Below, piece by piece: positions 9,766 through 17,965 of a DNA stretch of 64,000 nucleotides (position 1 is the first letter of the stretch; the number at the start of each line of letters is the position of its first letter). The notes under the pieces were generated by a model. It was given only the letters and a program-made list of their open reading frames with translations. It had not been told where the DNA came from and ran no database searches. The translations under genes were made by a program, and so were the position numbers. The DNA is from Corynebacterium fournieri (GTDB lineage: Bacteria > Actinomycetota > Actinomycetes > Mycobacteriales > Mycobacteriaceae), in the NCBI RefSeq assembly GCF_030408775.1, contig NZ_CP047210.1, forward strand, positions 2,046,001-2,110,000, read 5' to 3'.

Positions 9766-10101
9766 TGATTATCCCACAGTTGCTTGTACGCGCTGGAATG
9801 CAAGGGGGTGACGTGCACAGATCGTCGGCCCCAAAATGCCCTCGCTTCCCTTTTCCGGGATGCGGGGGCACGGTGCGCTGCAGATCAGGCAGCTGGGGTC
9901 GGGCTAAGGCTTGCTTGGAAACCTTAACGTCCGCCTTGGAAGAACGGAGCTGTCAGTGGGTGACTGCACCAGCTGACGGTTCGCCTGGCCGACATTCAAA
10001 TCAGCATCAGCCACTAAAAGCGGCTGATCACGTCAGGCCCCGGAATCACTATCAATCCGGACAACTTAAACGCGAAGCTTTCGTCGATAAGCAGGGGCTT
10101 C
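9766..10101. other. 336-bp gap between purA and purT without a supportable gene
   Basis: Both genes flanking this gap are on the minus strand. It holds the purT promoter at its left end and a small CAGCC/GGCTG hairpin about 10005-10025. A plus-strand reading frame at 9780-10253 runs into purA and shows no recognisable domain. A minus-strand frame continues for about 28 sense codons directly after the purA stop, but has no start of its own. No terminator with a clear T-run was seen after purA. Confidence 0.4.
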
Positions 10102-11391
10102 TTAGCGCTCCATCACGTCGTTGCGCACGATGGTCTGGTCGCGGCCGGGGCCGATGCCGATGTAGGAGATGGGCGCCCCGGAGAGCTCCTCAAGGCGAAG
10201 CACATAGTCCTGCGCCTTCTGCGGCAGGTCTTCAAACTCCCGGCACTCCGTAATGTCCTCGTCCCACGCCGGCATGGTTTCGTAGATCGGCTCCGCGTGG
10301 TGGAAATCGGTCTGGGTCAGCGGCATCTCGTCGAAGCGCTTGCCGTCCACGTCGTAGGCCACGCAGATGGGAATCTCGCCGATGCCGGTGAGCACGTCCA
10401 GCTTGGTCAGGAACAAGTCGGTGAAACCGTTGACGCGGGAGGCGTAGCGCGCGATCACACTGTCGTACCAGCCGGTACGGCGCACGCGCCCGGTGTTCAC
10501 ACCCACCTCGCCGCCGGTGACCTGAAGGAACTCGCCCCACTTATCAAACAGCTCCGTCGGGAACGGGCCCGCACCCACGCGAGTGGTGTACGCCTTGATA
10601 ATGCCCAGGCAGCCCGTAATGCGGGTCGGGCCGATACCGGAACCCACGCACGCGCCGCCGGCGGTCGGGTTGGAGGACGTGACAAACGGGTAGGTGCCGT
10701 GGTCGACGTCGAGCATGGTGGCCTGGCCGCCCTCCATGAGCACGTGCTTGCCCTCGTCAAGAGCGTTGTTGAGCACACGCTCCGCGTCGATCACCATGGG
10801 CTCGAGCCGCTCGGCGTAGCGGCCGAAGTAGTCCATGGTCTCTTCCACAGAGATGGCGCGGCGGTTGTACATCTTCACCAGCATCTGGTTTTTCACGTCG
10901 AGGGCGGACTCGATCTTCTGGCGCAGGATGGACTCGTCAAAGACATCCTGGACACGCAGCCCCACGCGCGCGACCTTGTCGGCGTAGGTCGGGCCGATGC
11001 CGCGGCCGGTGGTGCCGATGGCGCGCTTGCCCAGGAAGCGCTCCTGCACACGGTCCAGCTGCTGGTGGTACGGAGCCACCAGGTGCGCGTTGGCAGAGAC
11101 ACGCAGGCGCGAAGCGTTGGCGCCGCGGGCCTCCAGCCCGTCGATCTCCTCGAACAGCGCCTCAAGGTTGACCACCACGCCGTTACCCAGAATCGGCGTG
11201 GCGTTCTCGCTGAGCACGCCGGCGGGCAGGAGCTTCAGCTCGTACTTCTCCCCGCCCACCACAACGGTGTGGCCCGCGTTGTTGCCGCCGTTGGGTTTGA
11301 CTACGTAATCGACCTTCCCGCCGAGGATGTCGGTTGCCTTACCTTTGCCCTCGTCGCCCCACTGGGCACCCACGATGATGATGGCGGACAT
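10102..11391 (-). CDS. purA: Adenylosuccinate synthetase
   Basis: PurA condenses IMP with aspartate using GTP, the first committed step to AMP. The 429-residue protein begins with [18 protein letters not shown], which contains the GDEGKGK phosphate loop; [24 protein letters not shown] and [13 protein letters not shown]-like segments ([17 protein letters not shown]) follow at the expected places. An AAGGAG ribosome site lies seven nt before the ATG. The gene is divergent from the conserved hypothetical at 11444, with an inverted repeat between them. Confidence 0.97.
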   Translation of the reverse strand: MSAIIIVGAQWGDEGKGKATDILGGKVDYVVKPNGGNNAGHTVVVGGEKYELKLLPAGVLSENATPILGNGVVVNLEALFEEIDGLEARGANASRLRVSANAHLVAPYHQQLDRVQERFLGKRAIGTTGRGIGPTYADKVARVGLRVQDVFDESILRQKIESALDVKNQMLVKMYNRRAISVEETMDYFGRYAERLEPMVIDAERVLNNALDEGKHVLMEGGQATMLDVDHGTYPFVTSSNPTAGGACVGSGIGPTRITGCLGIIKAYTTRVGAGPFPTELFDKWGEFLQVTGGEVGVNTGRVRRTGWYDSVIARYASRVNGFTDLFLTKLDVLTGIGEIPICVAYDVDGKRFDEMPLTQTDFHHAEPIYETMPAWDEDITECREFEDLPQKAQDYVLRLEELSGAPISYIGIGPGRDQTIVRNDVMER

Positions 11392-11405
11392 CGCATACTC
11401 CTTAT

Positions 11406-11428
11406 ATATGGCGTATTAACGGCCATAT
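11406..11428. promoter_or_regulatory. Inverted repeat in the purA / 11444 divergent promoter region
   Basis: Arms ATATGGC (11406-11412) and GCCATAT (11422-11428) with a 9-nt spacer. They contain or touch the likely -10 elements for both directions, so a bound factor could affect both genes. No known corynebacterial regulator is recognised from the motif. Confidence 0.4.
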
Positions 11429-11430
11429 TG

Positions 11431-11436
11431 TAGCGT
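11431..11436 (+). promoter_or_regulatory. -10 element of a probable leaderless transcript
   Basis: TAGCGT ends seven nt before the ATG at 11444, a distance at which transcription would begin at or next to the start codon. Confidence 0.45.
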
Positions 11437-11443
11437 GAGCGCC

Positions 11444-12238
11444 ATGCGGCTCATCCACTGCGCGTGCGGCAGCGCAACTGTCATCCCGGGCGCCGAGCGT
11501 TTCGACCTTCCCGAGCGCCCCGCCCAGCGCGACTTGAGCTTTTTGGTTGATATTGCACGCCAGGTACTGCCGGAGGATCCGACTCCGTCGTTGGAGGAGA
11601 TTCAGTCCAGCCCGTCCGTATCTCATCTGGGCGAGCCCGCGTTTGCGCCGCAGCGCCCCGCAGAGCCCGTCCGGGTGGTGGTGTCGGGAGATGACAGGGC
11701 GCTCGGCCTGGTCCTTACCCGCCTTATGCGCGCGGATGCGATGTGGATGGAGGTCGGCTACGTGCCCGTAAACCGCGAGTCGCCCGCGGCACTGGTGTGG
11801 GGTGCGGGCGATGAGGGGTTGGCCGTGGAAGGGGCTGTGCGTCCGATGCCGTGCATCCGCACGGATTTTGGAGAGGTGGTCGCCGGCTCAGCCGAACTTT
11901 TCACCGGCGACGGATCTTCGCGCTACACCGGCGAGATCGTGGTGGACTCGGAGGTACTGGTCGGAGGAAACGAATACGGCGCCCGGCTTGTCCCCACCGT
12001 GGACGCGCCCGGACTCGTGGCGGTGCCCTACACCAGCCCGCTCGTACCAACGCGCCGCTTCCTGCGGCGAGTCCCCGTCCGCCGCACCGACGCCTCGCGG
12101 GTTCTCGCAGGTCGTGCGCTGCAGTCCGGGGGCGAGGAAATTGCTGTGCTTATCGACGGCATTCTGCGCCCCCGCCCCGTCAAACGGGTCACCTTCTACC
12201 GGCATCTGCGCGACATCCAAAGCGTGCGCGAAGCCTAA
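11444..12238 (+). CDS. Conserved corynebacterial protein of unknown function, divergent from purA
   Basis: About 264 residues, soluble, without signal peptide or membrane segments. It begins with RLIHCACG, a short Cys-rich start, and contains VRVVVSGDDRALGLVLTRL and a C-terminal basic segment (RPRPVKRVTFYRHLRDI). I do not recognise a family. A protein of similar position lies next to purA in other corynebacteria. I chose ATG 11444 because of the -10 element seven nt upstream and the absence of a ribosome site; GTG 11435, three codons earlier, is the alternative. Confidence 0.75.
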   Translation: MRLIHCACGSATVIPGAERFDLPERPAQRDLSFLVDIARQVLPEDPTPSLEEIQSSPSVSHLGEPAFAPQRPAEPVRVVVSGDDRALGLVLTRLMRADAMWMEVGYVPVNRESPAALVWGAGDEGLAVEGAVRPMPCIRTDFGEVVAGSAELFTGDGSSRYTGEIVVDSEVLVGGNEYGARLVPTVDAPGLVAVPYTSPLVPTRRFLRRVPVRRTDASRVLAGRALQSGGEEIAVLIDGILRPRPVKRVTFYRHLRDIQSVREA

Positions 12239-12247
12239 ACCACCTAA

Positions 12248-12263
12248 TGTGATTTATCTCACA
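12248..12263. promoter_or_regulatory. GlxR (CRP-family) binding site
   Basis: TGTGATTTATCTCACA matches the corynebacterial GlxR consensus TGTGANNTANNTCACA at every defined position. It lies about 300 bp before the PRC-barrel gene at 12564 and directly after the stop of the gene ending at 12238. A possible SigH-type pair (GGAAT at 12267, CGTT at 12290, 18 nt apart) follows it. The 325-bp gap 12239-12563 contains no gene. Confidence 0.75.
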
Positions 12264-12439
12264 GTGGGAATTCTGTGGCGTTTGGTTAGCGTTTTGTTAC
12301 CTCGCCGGTATTTGAAAGTGTTGTAGTTTTTTACGCTTTGCGAGGCGCTGACAGACATCCGCCCACGTCAGCCAGCCAAAAGGATGGCTACCTGAAAACT
12401 CTGAGTTTGTCGCTCGCACATCAGTTCGACAACTCAAAT

Positions 12440-12455
12440 TTGAACGGTCGTTCAA
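12440..12455. promoter_or_regulatory. Palindromic operator candidate, TetR type
   Basis: TTGAACGGTCGTTCAA has 7-bp perfect arms (TTGAACG / CGTTCAA) around a 2-bp centre, the geometry of many TetR-family operators. It lies 109 bp before the start codon at 12564. The regulator is not encoded in this window. Confidence 0.5.
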
Positions 12456-12563
12456 GCACGGCCCCCGGGGCTTCCCTACATTCGAATTCGTTCCCGCAAC
12501 GACCGGCAACGGGAATGCGGGCAAAGCAATAAATTTACTAGCCAAAACCTTTAAGGAGAAATC

Positions 12564-13460
12564 ATGGCTGACTTCAACCGCATCGAGGACCTGGCAAACG
12601 CGACCGCATACGACGTCGACGGCGACAAGGTCGGCGGCGTCAAGGACGTTTACGTCAACGACACCACCGGCCAGCCGGACTTCGTCTCCGTCAACCACGG
12701 CCTCTTCGGTGGCGGCGACTCCATCGTTCCGCTGCGCGGCCACACCCTGCGCGACGGCGAGCTGCACCTCGCATTCCCGAAGGAGCGCATCGAGGACGCT
12801 CCGGATCTGGACGAGAACGGCCACCTCACCACCGAGGACCAGGAGGCGTTCTACCGTCACTACGGCCTCGAGGGCACCAAGGACGTGACCACCTACGAGA
12901 CCGACAACCGCTTCGCTCAGGCTGGCGCTGCTGGCACCGGTGCCGCTGCTGGCGCTGGCGCTGGTTACGCTGCCGGCGAGCGCGAGGTTGAGACCGAGCG
13001 TCGCGATGTCGCCGACACCGAGCGCCGCGACCTTGTCGACAACGACCGCCGCGACGTCACCAACAACGACGAGCTCATCCGCTCCGAGGAGCAGCTCAAC
13101 GTCTCCAAGGACCGCGTCGAGTCCGGCCAGGTTCGCCTGCGCAAGTACGTCGTGAACGAGACCGAGACCGTTGAGGTTCCGGTTGAGCGCGAAGAGGTCC
13201 GCGTTGTGCGCGAGCCGATCACCGATGCAGACCGCGCTAACTACGACGGCAACATCGGCGAGCAGGAAGCATCCGTCACCCTGCACGAGGAGCAGGTCAA
13301 CGTTGCCAAGGAGTCCGTCCCGGTGGAGAAGGTCTCCCTGGAGAAGGACACCGTCCGCGACACCGAGCGTGTTTCCGAGGAGGTCCGCAAGGAGCGCTTC
13401 GAGACCGACGGCGTCGTCGAGGGCGACCTGCGCGACGACCTGCGCGACGACCAGCGCTAA
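12564..13460 (+). CDS. PRC-barrel and DUF2382 (YsnF-like) stress protein
   Basis: The 298-residue protein has an N-terminal PRC-barrel (about residues 1-105, AYDVDGDKVGGVKDVYVND), an Ala/Gly-rich linker (about 115-135) and a highly charged DUF2382 region (about 155-290) built from repeats such as LIRSEEQLNVSKDRVESG and LHEEQVNVAKESVPVEKV. Such proteins are linked with envelope or general stress in Gram-positive bacteria; the molecular role is unknown. AAGGAG lies eight nt before the ATG. The long upstream region with a GlxR site and a palindrome implies complex control, and a strong terminator follows. Confidence 0.9.
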   Translation: MADFNRIEDLANATAYDVDGDKVGGVKDVYVNDTTGQPDFVSVNHGLFGGGDSIVPLRGHTLRDGELHLAFPKERIEDAPDLDENGHLTTEDQEAFYRHYGLEGTKDVTTYETDNRFAQAGAAGTGAAAGAGAGYAAGEREVETERRDVADTERRDLVDNDRRDVTNNDELIRSEEQLNVSKDRVESGQVRLRKYVVNETETVEVPVEREEVRVVREPITDADRANYDGNIGEQEASVTLHEEQVNVAKESVPVEKVSLEKDTVRDTERVSEEVRKERFETDGVVEGDLRDDLRDDQR

Positions 13461-13496
13461 ACAGCACCGCGCTAGCCCCTGCTAGTCGCTGAACTT

Positions 13497-13533
13497 AAAA
13501 CCCCGGTTGGGATTCCTCCCAACCGGGGTTTTT
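13497..13533. terminator. Bidirectional terminator
   Basis: CCCCGGTTGGGA (13501-13512) and its complement (13517-13528) form a 12-bp stem with a 4-nt loop, flanked by AAAA on the left and TTTTT on the right. It can stop the PRC-barrel transcript on the plus strand and the FUSC-like gene on the minus strand. Confidence 0.9.
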
Positions 13534-13557
13534 GCTGTGCGGGCTGCCTCCCGGCGA

Positions 13558-14730
13558 CTAGTCGAAGTCGAAGGACTCCGGCTCGACCTTGGGTGTCTGC
13601 GACGTGGGAGCCAGAGCTGCCAATGCCGACTCGTTGGACATCCCGCAGACCATGAGCAGGTCCACAATCAGCGAACGCGTCTGCGCAAGGATCGCGTACG
13701 CGGACAAGACACCGTTTTCAGGGATGACATCCATGCTGGCCTGCTGAGCAACACCGCGAAGCTCATTAACGCAATGCGGGATCACGGTGGCCTGGGCAAC
13801 GCGGGAGTTGACGTCGTAGACCTCCGAAAGCTCCAGGCAGACCTGGGAAAGCGTATCCAGGATCTCGATCTGGGCTTTGGTGGCGGAATCGTTGTCGTAT
13901 GCAAGCACACCCGCACGACGCGCCAGCACGCGAGTGGTGCGCACCGCATTATCCACCGGCGGAATCACGCGGGCGAGCGAATTGATGTAGCGGCGCGTGC
14001 CCCAGAGGAACGGGGAGACGCGCGACGCCTCCTCGCCGGACTTGATCGCCGCAGCGAGATCGTCGATGCCGGTCTGCGAGCCGCGAATGAGCTCGAGAGC
14101 CTCCTCGATGACAACCGGATTGTTGCCGCGCAGCCCCTCGGAGACATCGTCGAGCACCGAACTCATAATGCCCATCACCTTGGACACCTCCGCGCGCGCA
14201 GACTGCATCGGCGCCTGCGGAATCAGCGCGATGGTGACCATGGCAACCGCACAACCAATCAGCGCGTCGACCGTGCGGTCTATACCCGTCACCTCCGCCC
14301 CCGGCGGCATGATCGTGGCAATCAGAATCGCGCCGATGGCCGCCTGGTTATTCACCAACAGCGAGCTGGAGAAAAACGACGCGATCAGCAACGAGCCGGC
14401 GACAATGACCGCGATCTGCCAGCCACCGTCGCCCAGCCGGTAAAAGATGAGGTCTCCCACTAGCACACCGAGGACACAGCCCAGCGCCATGTCCACCGAC
14501 TTGGAAATGCGGTCGCCTCCGGTCATGCCGATGATGATGACCACGCTGATCGGCGCGAAGAACGGGCGCGGGTGCCCCGCCAGATCGCGGGCTAAAAAGT
14601 AGGCCAGACCGGAAGCGAGGCCAATCTGGATAATCGGCAGCAGGCGTTTTCGCACCCGCTTGAACCGTGCCTGCACCGATTTATCCACCAGCTGGAGGCG
14701 CTCCCGCGTGCTCATCCTCTGTTTCGCCAT
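13558..14730 (-). CDS. FUSC / aromatic-acid exporter-like membrane protein
   Basis: The 390-residue protein has about six hydrophobic segments between residues 25 and 180 (LPIIQIGLASGLAYFLA; FAPISVVIIIGM; IAVIVAGSLLIASFF; AAIGAILIATIM) and a long soluble helical C-terminal half. This is the layout of the FUSC family, whose characterised members export aromatic acids or fusaric acid; the substrate here is unknown. ATG 14730 is chosen because TAGACT ends eight nt upstream. A longer reading frame to 14838 exists but its extra N-terminus is basic, His-rich and unlike a transporter. Confidence 0.75.
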   Translation of the reverse strand: MAKQRMSTRERLQLVDKSVQARFKRVRKRLLPIIQIGLASGLAYFLARDLAGHPRPFFAPISVVIIIGMTGGDRISKSVDMALGCVLGVLVGDLIFYRLGDGGWQIAVIVAGSLLIASFFSSSLLVNNQAAIGAILIATIMPPGAEVTGIDRTVDALIGCAVAMVTIALIPQAPMQSARAEVSKVMGIMSSVLDDVSEGLRGNNPVVIEEALELIRGSQTGIDDLAAAIKSGEEASRVSPFLWGTRRYINSLARVIPPVDNAVRTTRVLARRAGVLAYDNDSATKAQIEILDTLSQVCLELSEVYDVNSRVAQATVIPHCVNELRGVAQQASMDVIPENGVLSAYAILAQTRSLIVDLLMVCGMSNESALAALAPTSQTPKVEPESFDFD

Positions 14731-14738
14731 GGTTTGAC

Positions 14739-14744
14739 AGTCTA
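14739..14744 (-). promoter_or_regulatory. -10 element for the FUSC-like gene
   Basis: TAGACT on the minus strand, eight nt before ATG 14730. The region between shows no ribosome site. Confidence 0.5.
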
Positions 14745-14834
14745 GGCCGTGGCTCGTGCGGTGGGCAGAGGTCTGATGGCTGTGGTCAGCCAGCAGCGGC
14801 CGCACCCCGGCATGGTGTGCAGGAATATGCGGCA

Positions 14835-14867
14835 ACAAAAAAGAACCTCCGGGGTGACCGGAGGTTC
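14835..14867 (-). terminator. Terminator of fda
   Basis: GAACCTCCGG (14843-14852) pairs with 14858-14867 across a 5-nt loop; on the minus strand a TTTTTT tract follows. It lies 20 bp after the fda stop codon. Confidence 0.85.
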
Positions 14868-14886
14868 GTCGCTAAGCAAAAAGCGC

Positions 14887-15921
14887 TTACTTCGCCACAG
14901 ACTTGCCCACGGAGTGCAGGTCCTGGCACGCCTCGATGACGCGCTCAGCCATGGAGTTCTCCGCCTTCTTCAGGTAGGAACGCGGGTCGTAGGTCTTCTT
15001 GTTGCCCACCTCGCCGTCGATCTTGAGCACGCCGTCGTAGTTGGAGAACATGTGCGCGGCGACAGGGCGGGTGAACGCGTACTGGGTATCGGTGTCCACG
15101 TTCATCTTGATCACGCCGTAGCGCAGCGCCTCCTCGATCTTCTCCTTCTCGGAGCCGGAGCCGCCGTGGAAGACGAAGTCGAACGGCTGGGCACCCTCAT
15201 CGAGGCCGAGCTTGCGGGCGGCGACCTTCTGGCCCATGTCCAGCACCTCCGGGCGCAGCTTCACATTGCCCGGCTTGTACACGCCGTGCACGTTGCCGAA
15301 GGTGGCAGCCAGCAGGTAGCGGCCGTTCTCGCCGGTGCCCAGGGCATCCACGGTCTTCTCAAAATCCGCCTCGTTGGTGTAGAGGTTCGCGCCAGCCTTC
15401 GCCTCAACGCCGTCCTCCTCGCCGCCGACGACACCGATCTCCACCTCGAGGATGATGTTCGCTGCGTGAGCCTTGGCCAGCAGCTCCTGGGCGATCTCCA
15501 AGTTCTCGTCGATCGGCACCGCGGAGCCGTCCCACATGTGGGACTGGAACAGCGGTAGCTCGCCCGCATTCACGCGCTCCTGGGAGATGGCGATGAGCGG
15601 GCGCACATACTCGTCGAGCACTTCCTTCTGGCAGTGGTCCGTGTGCAGCGCGATGTTGACGTCGTAGTGCTCCGCCACCTCGTGCGCGAACGCTGCCAGC
15701 GCCTTCGCGCCCACAACCTTGTTCTTCACGCCCTGGCCGGACGCGAACTCCGCACCGCCGAGGGAGAACTGGATGATGCCGTCAGACTCCGCTTCCGCAA
15801 AACCCTTGATAGCGGCGTTGATGGTCTCCGACGACGTGCAGTTGATCGCCGGGAATGCGAAGCCGCCCTTCTTGGCGGTATCCAGCATCTGGTTGTAGAC
15901 CTCGGGGGTTGCGATAGGCAT
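14887..15921 (-). CDS. fda: Class II fructose-1,6-bisphosphate aldolase
   Basis: The enzyme cleaves fructose 1,6-bisphosphate to dihydroxyacetone phosphate and glyceraldehyde 3-phosphate using zinc. The 344-residue length is that of the class IIA family. Visible signatures are NIALHTDHCQ (zinc-binding His and the catalytic Asp), the second family signature LEVEIGVVGGEEDG, FGNVHGVYKPGNVKL and the phosphate-binding FVFHGGSGS. An AGGAGGATCCTC ribosome region precedes the ATG. It is a single transcription unit with its own hairpin terminator. Confidence 0.97.
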   Translation of the reverse strand: MPIATPEVYNQMLDTAKKGGFAFPAINCTSSETINAAIKGFAEAESDGIIQFSLGGAEFASGQGVKNKVVGAKALAAFAHEVAEHYDVNIALHTDHCQKEVLDEYVRPLIAISQERVNAGELPLFQSHMWDGSAVPIDENLEIAQELLAKAHAANIILEVEIGVVGGEEDGVEAKAGANLYTNEADFEKTVDALGTGENGRYLLAATFGNVHGVYKPGNVKLRPEVLDMGQKVAARKLGLDEGAQPFDFVFHGGSGSEKEKIEEALRYGVIKMNVDTDTQYAFTRPVAAHMFSNYDGVLKIDGEVGNKKTYDPRSYLKKAENSMAERVIEACQDLHSVGKSVAK

Positions 15922-15970
15922 GAGGATCCTCCTGCTAACGGGTTCTAGTTACGCACCCAGTATGCCCGTT

Positions 15971-17167
15971 TTACGCCTGCGCTGCAGCCACCCGCGCGGC
16001 CGCCTCCAGCAGCATCCAGCCGGACAGTTGGACCGACAGATCGCGCTCGTCGATGCGCACGAGACCGACCGCCTCGCTAATCGACGACGGCCCGAGCCCG
16101 TAGTTGTGCGGCAACTTCGCGTCCTGGGTCCACTCCGCGGCGAACACCGGCAGACCGTCAACCTCCAGACGGTGCGACCACAACGACTCCGCAGACTGCA
16201 TGACCAGGCGAGCGGCAATCTTGCGCGTGGCCACGTTTTCCTTAGAATCCTCCGGCAAGCGCAACGCCACCTCCGCCAAGTAACGGGCGAGAATGCCCTT
16301 GAACAAGCCACCGTCGCCCTCACCGGATTCTTCCGGCGGGCTGAGCAGCACGCCCTGCGGGGTAGCCAAGTTCAACGCCACAGCCTGCACGATCGCGCGG
16401 ATGTGGGTGATGTAGAACATCGACGCGTCCGCGCGCTCGGAATAGACGAAGGAATCGATCTGCTCGTCGTGCGCAAGGCCGACGTCCTCGCGCAGCGCCA
16501 GCGCAATTTCCAGGCTCGCCCCGAGCGCGGTGCCCTGGTTGTAGGTGTAGATCTTGTCCACGACCTCCGGGCCGCTCATGCGCATGCGAATACCGTCGTC
16601 GAGCAGGCCGTCCTCTCGCACCAGGTTGTCGAAGATCCAGTCCACAATCTCGCGCGCCTTGTCCAACCTGCCGGTGCGGGCGAACAGCAACGCAGCAGTG
16701 GCGTTCGACGGCACGTTATAGAACGTCTCGCCGGTGCGCCACGGCAGCACACCGGTGACCGGGTCGATGCCTGCCAGCAGGTCGAACTCCAGATCATCCA
16801 AGTGGCGGTTGCGCCGGATGCCGTCCAGCTGTTCCGCGCGGTTCCACGCCAGCGCAAGCCACGCCTTGTCGTCAAAGTGCACGTTGGTCATGAGCTTGCC
16901 TCGGTTGCGGCGCTGGATGCCGCGCAGCGTATCGGCGATGCGCCGGCGCCTGGCTTTGGTGGACCGCCGCAGTGCCGCATCCACCTGGCAGTCCAGGTAC
17001 TGAGCCTGCCACCAGTAGTGCCAGTGCCAGAAGGTGCGGTCCTTCGGCCCCGGCGGCCACGCCACCACAGCGAGGTTGGTTTTGGGCAAGCCCCAGAGTT
17101 TTTGCGCATGGCGTTCAGTAACGGCAGATTCAGCCAGGTCGGCGCGGTGCGCCCACGTTTCCGGCAC
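15971..17167 (-). CDS. GH76-like alpha-1,6-mannanase homologue, no signal peptide
   Basis: Glycoside hydrolase family 76 enzymes cut alpha-1,6-mannan. The family's paired catalytic aspartates are visible in DGLLDDGIRM, followed by YTYNQGTALGASLEIAL, another family hallmark; the many aromatic residues and alternating helices fit the (alpha/alpha)6 barrel. GTG 17167 is chosen because GAGGAG lies eight nt upstream; a TTG at 17188 would put that site inside the gene. The resulting 398-residue protein lacks any export signal, so it should act in the cytoplasm, which is odd for an enzyme whose obvious substrates (lipomannan, lipoarabinomannan) are outside the membrane. Confidence 0.75.
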   Translation of the reverse strand: MPETWAHRADLAESAVTERHAQKLWGLPKTNLAVVAWPPGPKDRTFWHWHYWWQAQYLDCQVDAALRRSTKARRRRIADTLRGIQRRNRGKLMTNVHFDDKAWLALAWNRAEQLDGIRRNRHLDDLEFDLLAGIDPVTGVLPWRTGETFYNVPSNATAALLFARTGRLDKAREIVDWIFDNLVREDGLLDDGIRMRMSGPEVVDKIYTYNQGTALGASLEIALALREDVGLAHDEQIDSFVYSERADASMFYITHIRAIVQAVALNLATPQGVLLSPPEESGEGDGGLFKGILARYLAEVALRLPEDSKENVATRKIAARLVMQSAESLWSHRLEVDGLPVFAAEWTQDAKLPHNYGLGPSSISEAVGLVRIDERDLSVQLSGWMLLEAAARVAAAQA

Positions 17168-17290
17168 GGGGTGTCTCCTCGGGGTCAAACGGTTCGTTCT
17201 TATATTGCCAGAGGCAGCAAAAACGTTTCACATGTTTTGCGGGATTCGGGGCTGTGCGGTGGCCTGGCCACCAGGTTCGGCCCGGGCCGC

Positions 17291-17965
17291 TTACCACGCC
17301 TGGGAAAGATCCGCGTGCTGGCGAATCCACGCGTGCATCGCGATACCAGCGGCAACGCCTGCGTTGATGGAGCGGGTGGAGCCGAACTGCGCAATAGAAC
17401 ACGTCATCACCGCCGCCTCCTGCGCGGCCTGCGTCACGCCCGGGCCTTCCTGGCCGAACAACAGCACGCACTCACGCGGCAACTGCGCGGTCTCCAGCGG
17501 CACGCAGCCGGGGGTGTTGTCGATGGCCACCACCGCAATGCCCTCGGCGTTCGCCCACTCGATCAGGTCCGCCACCGTCTCGTGGTGCCGGATGTGCTGG
17601 TAGCGGTCCGTGACCATCGCGCCACGCCGGTTCCAGCGCTTCCGGCCCACGATGTGGACCTCTTTGGCCAAAAAGGCGTTGGCGGTGCGCACGACAGTGC
17701 CGATGTTCATGTCGTTTTCGAAGTTTTCGATGGCGACGTGGAACGGGTGGCGGCGGGTATCCAAGTCCGCGACCACCGCATCCAACGACCAATACCGATA
17801 AGCGTCCACCACGTTGCGGTGGTCGCCCTCGCGCAGGAACTCAGGGTCGAAGCGGGGGTCGTCGGGCCACGGCCCTTCCCAGGGGCCGACACCGTGGCGG
17901 CCCTCGTTCCACTCGGTGGGGCCGCGATCGGGGCCGGGCTGGCCGGAGGCGGCGCGATTAAGCAA
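17291..17965 (-). CDS. SpoU/TrmH-family RNA 2'-O-methyltransferase
   Basis: The three SPOUT motifs are present in order: NDMNIGTVVRTANAF, VLLFGQEGPGVT and FGSTRSINAGVAAGIAM. Members methylate a ribose in tRNA or rRNA using S-adenosylmethionine; the target here is not known. The start is uncertain. I place it at TTG 17965, overlapping the end of pyrE by eight bases, which gives about 224 residues; a GTG some 25 codons later (at HGVGPWEG) is the alternative. The overlap implies co-transcription and coupling with pyrE. Confidence 0.8.
   Translation of the reverse strand: MLNRAASGQPGPDRGPTEWNEGRHGVGPWEGPWPDDPRFDPEFLREGDHRNVVDAYRYWSLDAVVADLDTRRHPFHVAIENFENDMNIGTVVRTANAFLAKEVHIVGRKRWNRRGAMVTDRYQHIRHHETVADLIEWANAEGIAVVAIDNTPGCVPLETAQLPRECVLLFGQEGPGVTQAAQEAAVMTCSIAQFGSTRSINAGVAAGIAMHAWIRQHADLSQAW

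Noticed and set aside
9780-10253. A 157-codon plus-strand frame with CxxC-like start as an insertion-sequence remnant
   Set aside because: It overlaps the purA coding end, lacks terminal repeats and catalytic motifs; similarity to a transposase could not be supported by eye.
14739-14744. TAGAC in the TAGACT hexamers as McbR half-sites
   Set aside because: None has a GTCTA arm six bases away; the position fits a -10 element.
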